NCBI GenBank assembly: GCA_003224665.1
Contig: QHZM01000070.1
Coordinates: 1 to 5,621, forward strand
Direction: 5' to 3'
Source: Acidobacteriota bacterium
GTDB taxonomy: Bacteria; Acidobacteriota; Terriglobia; UBA7540
Length of the DNA stretch: 5,621 nucleotides
Under the pieces are notes generated by a model. The model saw only the letters and a list, made by a program, of their open reading frames with translations. It was not told the DNA's origin and did not search any database. The position numbers and the translations under genes were made by a program. Below, piece after piece: positions 1-4,442 of this stretch. Position 1 is the first letter of the stretch, and each line of letters opens with the position of its first letter.

Positions 1-1106
1 CGGATTTCCTCCCAGACTGTCTGCGCGAGAGATAGGAAAACCTTGACCACTTCGGGGTCGAACTGGCGGCCGGATTCGCGAATGATTTCCTCCCGTGCGG
101 TGGAAAACGGCAGCGCTTTTCGATAAGGCCGGTCGGAGGTCATTGCGTCCAAAGTGTCAGCTACGGCGAAGATTCGTGCCCCGAGCGGGATCTGCTCTCC
201 CGCCAGCCCTTGCGGATAGCCCGTACCGTCGTAGCATTCCTGGTGGGTCAGCACGATCTCGGCCGCCGGGGCCAAAAAGGCTATTCGGCTTACCAGGTCG
301 TACCCGATCCGCGCGTGGCTTTTCATGATTACCCATTCTTCAGCCGTCAGCTTTCCCGGCTTGAGCAAAACCGCATCTGGAATGCCAATCTTCCCGATGT
401 CATGCAAATGGGCGCCGCGGGCTATCTGCTTCAACTGCTCGCCCGAGCAGCCCATCGCCTTGGCAATTTCCAGGGAATAACGCGTCACCCGGCGGGAATG
501 GCCGGCCGTCTCGTTATCGCGCAGGTCGAGCGCGGCACCCAACGCTTCGAGCGTCTCATCGTAGGTGTGCTCGATTCGTCCCATCGCATTCTTCAGCTGT
601 TTGGTCCGCTCCTCAATCATCTGCTCGAGGTTCTCCCGATAGTTCTGGACTTCAAGCTCAAGACGTTTCTTTTCCAAAGCTCGCTCGACGCTTGCCGCGA
701 CCACGTCCAGCTGGAACGGCTTCAGCAGATAGTCGTAGGCGCCTAGCCTCATCGCCTCTATGCCGGTACGGATATCGTCCACGCCGGTGGCTATCAGGAA
801 TACCGAACGCGGATATGCCCCGACGGCTACTTTCAAGAGCTCCATTCCGGACATTCCCGGCATCCGCAGATCGGATATAACGACATCGAAGGCTTCCCGC
901 TCGAGCAACCGAAGCGCGGCGTCGCCGGCCGAGCAGCTTTGGCACTCGTATCCTTCGGCCGCGAGCCCTCGCCTGAGCATGACACAGATCTGTTCGTCGT
1001 CGTCCACAATGAGAGCCCGCCCTTTGAATTGCCCTTCTTCCGGGCGCGAAAATGCCGGCAATTGTGACTCATTAGACCGATATGCAAGCCGACCCTGGTT
1101 TCTCAC
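1..1106 (-). CDS. Response regulator with HD-GYP domain (cyclic-di-GMP phosphodiesterase family), 3' end cut by window edge
   Basis: The 368 visible codons encode a receiver, a helical linker and an HD-GYP domain. The receiver (about residues 30-145) has the acidic pocket at D35-D37, phospho-acceptor D79 (ISDLRMPG), T107 and K129 (LLKPF). Residues 137-185 are charged and helical, probably a signalling coiled coil. The HD-GYP domain (about 183-368) shows E199 and H203 (NETAGH), H235-D236 (HLHDIGKIGIPD), H264, the GYP motif at 288-298 (HQECYDGTGYP) and D317 (AVADTLDAM). The family hydrolyses cyclic-di-GMP in the cytosol, usually under phosphorylation control. The second His of the usual HHE triplet is Gln289. 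The end FDPEVVKVF...WEEI is near the usual C-terminus, so few residues are missing. The GTG start at 1106 has GGGGG six bases upstream; a TTG at 1061 is the next in-frame option. It is transcribed divergently from the kinase operon. Domain assignment is firm; activity is inferred. Confidence 0.93.
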   Translation of the reverse strand, partial: MRNQGRLAYRSNESQLPAFSRPEEGQFKGRALIVDDDEQICVMLRRGLAAEGYECQSCSAGDAALRLLEREAFDVVISDLRMPGMSGMELLKVAVGAYPRSVFLIATGVDDIRTGIEAMRLGAYDYLLKPFQLDVVAASVERALEKKRLELEVQNYRENLEQMIEERTKQLKNAMGRIEHTYDETLEALGAALDLRDNETAGHSRRVTRYSLEIAKAMGCSGEQLKQIARGAHLHDIGKIGIPDAVLLKPGKLTAEEWVIMKSHARIGYDLVSRIAFLAPAAEIVLTHQECYDGTGYPQGLAGEQIPLGARIFAVADTLDAMTSDRPYRKALPFSTAREEIIRESGRQFDPEVVKVFLSLAQTVWEEI

Positions 1107-1112
1107 ACTTTG

Positions 1113-1117
1113 CCCCC
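1113..1117 (-). promoter_or_regulatory. Probable ribosome binding site for the HD-GYP regulator
   Basis: On the minus strand a GGGGG run ends six bases before the GTG at 1106-1104. It is the only purine-rich Shine-Dalgarno-like stretch near any in-frame start and is the reason for choosing GTG over the TTG at 1061, which has no such run upstream. The G-run is not a classical GGAGG, so the start remains moderately uncertain. Confidence 0.45.
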
Positions 1118-1291
1118 AACAGTAGATTCCATCGTTTTTCGGTTGAGACCTCAGAAGTCGCCGCGGCTCGCGGGCTACGTTAAGCGCCGGTGCCGCGTCA
1201 GCGCGTCTCGGCCGAAGCGGAAAGACCAGAACCCGCACTTCGGCCTTTGCACGAGCTGGCCAGACAAGCGGATCCTCCGTCGCGCTATCTA

Positions 1292-1320
1292 CTTATGCAA
1301 AAGCGATACACTTTGCGCAA
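1292..1320 (-). promoter_or_regulatory. Candidate sigma-70 promoter for the HD-GYP regulator
   Basis: Reading the minus strand, TTGCGC (1320-1315) is followed by a 17-base spacer and CATAAG (1297-1292), which matches TATAAT at four positions. Transcription would begin near 1285, giving a leader of roughly 180 bases before the GTG at 1106. The -35 half is shared with the rightward candidate through the palindrome TTGCGCAA. This is a by-eye consensus match only. Confidence 0.35.
1313..1320. repeat. Perfect palindrome TTGCGCAA at the shared -35 position
   Basis: TTGCGCAA equals its own reverse complement. It lies where TTGCGC would act as the -35 hexamer for outward promoters on both strands, so it could be a shared recognition element or an operator. 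An eight-base palindrome can occur by chance, so the support comes from its position between two plausible -10 elements. Confidence 0.4.
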
Positions 1321-1340
1321 TAAGCTAGAGGTTGTATGCT
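1313..1340 (+). promoter_or_regulatory. Candidate sigma-70 promoter reading towards the kinase operon
   Basis: TTGCGC (1313-1318), a 16-base spacer and TATGCT (1335-1340, three of six matches to TATAAT) form a plausible but weak promoter. A start near 1347 would put the hairpin at 1349-1381 at the very 5' end of the transcript and leave a leader of about 600 bases before the kinase. Alternatively the transcript may be a separate small RNA or serve the small ORF at 1598. Confidence 0.3.
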
Positions 1341-1348
1341 TGTCCAGT

Positions 1349-1381
1349 CTTTACCTTAGGTTGAATGGCCTAGGGTGAAAG
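1349..1381 (+). other. Strong hairpin at the predicted 5' end of the rightward transcript
   Basis: The arm TTTACCTTAGG (1350-1360) pairs with CCTAGGGTGAA (1369-1379) over 11 base pairs, including two G-U pairs, around the loop TTGAATGG. One further C-G pair (1349/1381) forms if A1380 is bulged out. No T-run follows, so it does not look like an intrinsic terminator. Its position just after a candidate promoter suggests an RNA structure: a leader element, a 5'-stabilising stem or part of a small RNA. It matches no RNA family that I recognise. Confidence 0.45.
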
Positions 1382-1387
1382 TAGTAT

Positions 1388-1408
1388 TGCCTTCCCTGGC
1401 CGAAGGCG
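1388..1408 (+). other. Second hairpin in the same leader
   Basis: GCCTTC (1389-1394) pairs perfectly with GAAGGC (1402-1407) around the seven-base loop CCTGGCC, and a T-G pair can extend it to 1388/1408. It follows the first hairpin by eight bases. No poly-T follows. Downstream sequence to about 1460 can form only short three- to four-base-pair stems that I do not rate. Confidence 0.35.
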
Positions 1409-1597
1409 TGCGCCGGGGGACCGACCAAGCAAGCGGTAAACGGTAGAGCCGATGGGGCTTAACTATCCAAAAGGGGGCATTGTCGTATAAGGGCGTTTAA
1501 GTCGGCTGTGGCTCAGGCAGTGTGGGGCAGACACATTTCGCGCCTCTATTTACACCTGCGCATCTCCACCTCACTTAAACGGTCCATTGCAGCCTCA

Positions 1598-1756
1598 ATG
1601 CGCAGTAACGAGGACCAGGGCGGTTACCGACTCGAAAACGGCAGATTAGGTGTCTCGGTTGACTCTGTGGGAATCGCCGTGGAGTCTAACCTGTCCGCAA
1701 TCAGCCAGTTACACATCGTAAAGCCAGGCAGGGATACTGCCGATGAATTCGATTAG
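1598..1756 (+). CDS. Possible small hypothetical protein (52 codons)
   Basis: An ATG at 1598 opens 52 codons ending in TAG at 1754-1756. The peptide is hydrophilic and acidic at its C-terminus, with a central run rich in Val, Ser and Gly (LGVSVDSVGIAVES). Codon first positions are about 69% purine and third positions favour G/C, as expected of real coding sequence here. No Shine-Dalgarno sequence stands before the ATG, and the frame stays open upstream to a GTG at 1508, so the start is unsettled. I recognise no family. It lies inside the long divergent intergenic region, where nothing else competes for this strand. It could equally be chance or a remnant. Confidence 0.25.
   Translation: MRSNEDQGGYRLENGRLGVSVDSVGIAVESNLSAISQLHIVKPGRDTADEFD
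1727..1741 (+). repeat. Small perfect hairpin GGCAG/CTGCC
   Basis: GGCAG (1727-1731) and CTGCC (1737-1741) are perfect inverted arms around the five-base loop GGATA. The hairpin lies near the 3' end of the possible small ORF. No T-tract follows, so I do not call a terminator. Five-base arms are weak evidence. Confidence 0.2.
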
Positions 1757-1881
1757 GGCTGAGCCTCGCCAAGGCCAAATCAAGCCTGGCACCGGCCGAG
1801 CCCGATACCCGCGCACCTTTACACTTGGCCCCTGAAATACGCACATCTTTCGAAATCATGAAGCAAGGTTTGCAATAACCG

Positions 1882-1894
1882 GGCCACTGTGGCC
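1882..1894. promoter_or_regulatory. Odd-centred inverted repeat upstream of the kinase (possible operator)
   Basis: GGCCAC and GTGGCC are perfect six-base arms around a single central T. A one-base spacer cannot form an RNA loop without opening several pairs, so a dimeric DNA-binding site is the more natural reading. It lies about 67 bases before the kinase GTG, a typical regulator-site distance. NarL-type regulators often bind short inverted heptamers, but the sequence does not match the NarL consensus, and no second copy was noticed elsewhere. Confidence 0.25.
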
Positions 1895-1944
1895 GAGCGG
1901 GGAGGCCGCCGGGGGATCGAGAGAAAGCTTGGCTGAGCAAACGC

Positions 1945-1958
1945 GGGGAGTGCGGGAA
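1945..1958 (+). promoter_or_regulatory. Purine-rich ribosome binding region of the kinase gene
   Basis: GGGGAG (1945-1950) lies ten bases before the GTG at 1961, and GGGAA (1954-1958) lies eight bases before an in-frame TTG at 1967. An in-frame TGA at 1934-1936 rules out any start further upstream. GTG is preferred as the more common start codon. The alternative would shorten the protein by two residues only. Confidence 0.45.
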
Positions 1959-1960
1959 CT

Positions 1961-3463
1961 GTGCCTTTGAACGGACAGAGCAGCTTCAAGGCAGCAACCA
2001 AAAAGCCGGGCGCGAGAATTGGACGCGAGCGGGTAGAGAACACGCTAAGGATTTCGGAAGAACAATACCGAGTCCTATTTCAGATCAACCCGCAGCCGAT
2101 GTGGGTCTACGATCTGGAAACGCTCCAATTCTTAGCAGTCAACGATGCCGCCATTGAACACCATGGATATTCCCGCGAAGAATTGCTTGCGATGACGATC
2201 AAGGACCTCCGGCCTCCCGAAGAAGTCCCTCGTCTTGCCGAGTACCTCCCAAGAGCCGGGGAAGGGCTCAATCTGTGGGGCGAGTGGAGACACAGGAAGA
2301 AAGATGGGACAGAAATAAACGTGGAAATTACATTTCACAACATCACGTGGCTGGGAAGGCCATCCAGGCTTGTCTTGGTGAAGGACATCACCGATCACAA
2401 GCGGGCGCTGAAGGCATTGGAGGATGCGGAACAGAAATTTCGCAGTATCTTCGAAAACGCGGTCGTGGGCATGTTTCAGACCACCGAAGAGGGTCGGCTA
2501 CTGACGGCAAATCTGGCGCTCGCACGGATCTATGGCTACGAGTCTCCTGGGGATTTAATGCGGAGCGTCAACAACATCAACAAACTGTATGTGGACCCTC
2601 CGGGCAGGGCGGAATTTCTCCGCCGCCTGAGCGAACGCGGAGCAGCGTGGGGATTTGAAGCTCAGCACTATCGGAAGGACGGAAGCGTGATCTGGGTTTT
2701 GGAAAGCGCGCGGGCTGTCCGCGACTCGACCGGCAAGGTGCTCTATTTCGAAGGGAGCGTTCAGAGCATTACGGACCGCAAGCGGGCGGAAGAAACGCTG
2801 CGCGAGCTCTCCGGTCGTGTGCTCCAGTTGCAGGACGAGGAGCGACGGCATCTCGCAAGGGAGCTGCACGACAGCACCGCCCAAGACCTCTCGATCATGG
2901 CAAGGAACCTTCGCCGACTCAGCGAATCCCGCAGCCTCGATCCAGGCGTCGACAAGATTCTCTCCGAGACGCTTGAAATGGCGGAAAAATGCACGCGAGG
3001 TGTTCGCACTCTTTCCTACTTACTCCACCCACCCCTGCTGGATGAGGTGGGCTTGGTATGCGCTTTGGGTTGGTACGTGAGGGGTTTTACGCAGCGAAGC
3101 GGTATCCGAGTCGAGGTGGTGACACCCACCGAATACCGACGTCTGCCCGGGGAACTAGAAAGGACTCTTTTCCGCATAGTGCAAGAAAGTCTCACTAATG
3201 TTCACCGTCACTCTGGAAGTCGAACCGCGTCGATTGAACTGGTCCTGGACACCGACAGGGTCAAGTTGGAAGTTCGCGATGAGGGCCGGGGAATTCCTTG
3301 TGAGACTTTGAAAAAATTCCACGCAGGTGGCGTGGGACTCGGAGTGGGCGTGGCGGGTATGAGAGAGCGCGTGAGGCAATTGGGCGGCCGGCTGGATCTC
3401 GAATCGAACGGCTCGGGTACCGTGGTAAGGGCGACTCTTCCTCTCCAGGGGGCCAGGGCGTGA
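1961..3463 (+). CDS. Cytosolic PAS-PAS sensor histidine kinase, HisKA_3 (NarX/DesK) type
   Basis: The 500-residue kinase has no transmembrane segment or signal peptide, so it should sense an intracellular cue. A first PAS/PAC unit spans about residues 30-150 and ends in VKDITDHKRA; a second spans about 155-277 and ends in SITDRKRAEE. A helical HisKA_3 segment follows (280-350) with phospho-acceptor H303 in the motif ELHDSTAQ. The HATPase domain (about 395-497) shows the N box around N413 (QESLTNVHRHS), the G1 box at 440-445 (DEGRGI) and a glycine-rich G2 box at 456-467 running into MRERVRQLGG. ATP-dependent autophosphorylation at H303 and transfer to the regulator encoded next are expected. 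The stop overlaps the start of that gene, implying translational coupling. No haem- or flavin-binding signature is evident in the PAS domains, so the ligand is unknown. Confidence 0.95.
   Translation: MPLNGQSSFKAATKKPGARIGRERVENTLRISEEQYRVLFQINPQPMWVYDLETLQFLAVNDAAIEHHGYSREELLAMTIKDLRPPEEVPRLAEYLPRAGEGLNLWGEWRHRKKDGTEINVEITFHNITWLGRPSRLVLVKDITDHKRALKALEDAEQKFRSIFENAVVGMFQTTEEGRLLTANLALARIYGYESPGDLMRSVNNINKLYVDPPGRAEFLRRLSERGAAWGFEAQHYRKDGSVIWVLESARAVRDSTGKVLYFEGSVQSITDRKRAEETLRELSGRVLQLQDEERRHLARELHDSTAQDLSIMARNLRRLSESRSLDPGVDKILSETLEMAEKCTRGVRTLSYLLHPPLLDEVGLVCALGWYVRGFTQRSGIRVEVVTPTEYRRLPGELERTLFRIVQESLTNVHRHSGSRTASIELVLDTDRVKLEVRDEGRGIPCETLKKFHAGGVGLGVGVAGMRERVRQLGGRLDLESNGSGTVVRATLPLQGARA
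3447..3452 (+). promoter_or_regulatory. Ribosome binding site of the response regulator inside the kinase 3' end
   Basis: AGGGGG lies seven bases before the GTG at 3460 and is still within the kinase coding sequence. It supports starting at this GTG, whose last two bases are the first two of the kinase TGA stop. This arrangement is typical of translationally coupled kinase-regulator pairs. Confidence 0.55.
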
Positions 3464-4155
3464 ATCAAGTCCGGATTCTTGTGGCGGACGACCACGAAGC
3501 GACCCGGCGAGGAATCCGAGAGCTCTTGGAGGCCAACCCCGGGTGGCAAGTCTGCGGCGAAGCAGCTACCGGCAAGGAAGCCCTCCAAAAAGCCAAGCAA
3601 TTGAAACCTAACGTGGTCGTGATGGACATCACCTTGCCGGAGTTGAGCGGTTTAGAAGCCACCCGCGAGATCCTGAAGGCCGTACCTCATACGGAGGTGC
3701 TCATTTTTACGCTGCACGAGTCCGAGGAGGTGGCCCGTGAGGTTCTGGCCGCGGGCGCCCGCGCCTACGTACTGAAATCCGATGATGGCCGCGAACTGGT
3801 CGCCGCCGTGGAGGCCCTCCGTCAGCACAGACCGTTTTTCTCCACTAAAGCATCGGAACTCATCCTGAAAACCTCCAAGGGAGGACCTTCGGAATCGCCT
3901 GATCATAGTGTCGAGTGCGACATTCTGACGGCACGCGAGAAAGAAATTGTTTCACTCCTCGCGGCGGGGAATACTAACAAACAGGTGGCTGCCGCCCTCA
4001 GTATCAGTATCAATACCGTGGAAACTCACCGGAACAACATCATGCACAAACTCAACCTCCATTCCATTATCGAACTGGTTCACTGGGCCATCCGCAAGGG
4101 AATCGTCTCACCTCAGGATCCCGCAACCGAGAAAATCAAACGTGGGCCCGCTTAG
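3460..4155 (+). CDS. NarL/FixJ-family response regulator (receiver plus LuxR-type HTH)
   Basis: The 231-residue protein has a receiver at about residues 4-122, with acidic residues D10-D11, phospho-acceptor D56 (VVVMDITLPELSG), T84 and K106. After a linker of about 30 residues comes a LuxR-type helix-turn-helix at 155-215. It begins LTAREKEI, carries the recognition region SISINTVETHRNNIMHKL and ends in the family-typical LNLHSIIELVHWAIRKG. On phosphorylation, members dimerise and bind promoter DNA. The GTG start overlaps the kinase stop by four bases (GTGA), so the two are almost certainly one operon and cognate partners. The length is slightly above the usual 210-220 residues because of a charged, probably disordered C-terminal tail of about 15 residues. 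Target genes cannot be read from the sequence; the divergent HD-GYP gene and the operon itself are natural candidates. Confidence 0.95.
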   Translation: MNQVRILVADDHEATRRGIRELLEANPGWQVCGEAATGKEALQKAKQLKPNVVVMDITLPELSGLEATREILKAVPHTEVLIFTLHESEEVAREVLAAGARAYVLKSDDGRELVAAVEALRQHRPFFSTKASELILKTSKGGPSESPDHSVECDILTAREKEIVSLLAAGNTNKQVAAALSISINTVETHRNNIMHKLNLHSIIELVHWAIRKGIVSPQDPATEKIKRGPA

Positions 4156-4162
4156 CGGTCCA

Positions 4163-4179
4163 AGCAGTCGCTCCCTGCT
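4163..4179 (+). repeat. Short hairpin just after the regulator stop
   Basis: AGCAG (4163-4167) pairs with CTGCT (4175-4179) around the seven-base loop TCGCTCC, eight bases after the regulator stop codon. No T-run follows, so it is not an obvious intrinsic terminator, although it could help protect the 3' end of the message. Confidence 0.2.
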
Positions 4180-4186
4180 CATGCGA

Positions 4187-4245
4187 CGGGTTTGGCAGAA
4201 TAACCAGTTTAATGCGAGTATCTCCGACTCCGCATACGAAACCCG
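4187..4245 (+). other. Nested inverted-repeat structure in the spacer after the two-component operon
   Basis: Outer arms CGGGTTT (4187-4193) and AAACCCG (4239-4245) are perfect complements. Inside, ATGCGAGT (4212-4219) pairs with ACTCCGCAT (4227-4235) over eight base pairs with one bulged C, around the loop ATCTCCG. Only three bases separate the inner stem from the 3' outer arm. On the 5' side lie 18 bases that can form a small three-pair stem (TGG/CCA). Folded RNA would resemble a junction. There is no T-tract and no family that I recognise. It may be a 3'-UTR structure, a small RNA or an operator-rich spacer. Confidence 0.35.
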
Positions 4246-4252
4246 GAACGAG

Positions 4253-4291
4253 CAGAGAACAACTTACCAACCTGCCGCGCTCCCTTCTCTG
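4253..4291. repeat. Inverted repeat CAGAGAA/TTCTCTG
   Basis: Perfect seven-base arms (4253-4259 and 4285-4291) flank 25 bases. It follows the nested structure at 4187-4245 directly and may be part of the same folded region or a spaced protein-binding site. The long loop makes an RNA hairpin only modestly likely. Confidence 0.2.
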
Positions 4292-4396
4292 AGGTCGGCT
4301 GAGTAGATTCACCCTCCCCCATCCCCTAACGAATCGCAAAAAGGGACGGCCCAGGGGAAATTGATTCACACCTCGCGCCAGCCTCGAGGAAGAAGC

Positions 4397-4424
4397 TTAC
4401 GCGCCCTCCGCGCCGTGGTATCCT
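4397..4424 (+). promoter_or_regulatory. Possible extended -10 promoter of the sugar dehydrogenase gene
   Basis: TATCCT (4419-4424) is preceded by TGG, giving a TGn-TATnnT extended -10 pattern. The upstream TTACGC (4397-4402, 16-base spacer) is a poor -35. Transcription would begin about 12 bases before the ATG at 4443, leaving just room for the GGAG at 4435-4438. This is suggestive only, but it fits the gene having its own promoter separate from the two-component operon. Confidence 0.25.
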
Positions 4425-4434
4425 CTCCGAAGTT

Positions 4435-4438
4435 GGAG
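4435..4438 (+). promoter_or_regulatory. Ribosome binding site of the sugar dehydrogenase gene
   Basis: GGAG sits four bases before the ATG at 4443. This is a rather short spacing, but it is the only purine core nearby, and the resulting N-terminus gives a proper lipoprotein signal peptide, which supports this start. Confidence 0.4.
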
Positions 4439-4442
4439 CGCC

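Larger units (their letters stand above)
1107..1960. other. Long divergent intergenic region (854 bases)
   Basis: This is the stretch between the two divergent regulatory genes. It is unusually long for a bacterial divergent promoter region. I see no tRNA, rRNA, IS end or long homologous ORF in it. It contains a candidate bidirectional promoter (1292-1340), two hairpins (1349-1381 and 1389-1408), a possible small ORF (1598-1756) and an inverted repeat (1882-1894). Between 1110 and 1290, and between 1410 and 1597, I recognise nothing specific. None of the riboswitch classes I could compare by eye (cyclic-di-GMP-I, cobalamin, purine, fluoride) fits. Confidence 0.6.

Noticed and set aside
210..746. 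Plus-strand open frame of 178 codons
   Set aside because: It lies antisense to the HD-GYP regulator, whose motifs are continuous on the minus strand; the plus-strand product resembles nothing.
833..1087. Minus-strand frame beginning MHIGLMSHN with an ATG near the HD-GYP gene start
   Set aside because: It is out of frame with the receiver domain and contains no family signature. The receiver reads through from the GTG at 1106 without needing a frameshift.
1376..1475. Cyclic-di-GMP-I riboswitch, considered because of the HD-GYP neighbour
   Set aside because: The hallmark GGGACGCAAAGCC segment and the paired GGTAGCCGGGTTGCCG-type element are not present; only a loosely similar G-rich stretch is seen.
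1881..1925. tRNA-Ser/Leu-like D-arm (TGGCCGAGCGG) or cobalamin-box-like stretch (GCCACTG)
   Set aside because: No acceptor-stem partner, anticodon arm or T-arm (GGTTCGAATCC type) follows, and the rest of a cobalamin riboswitch core is absent.
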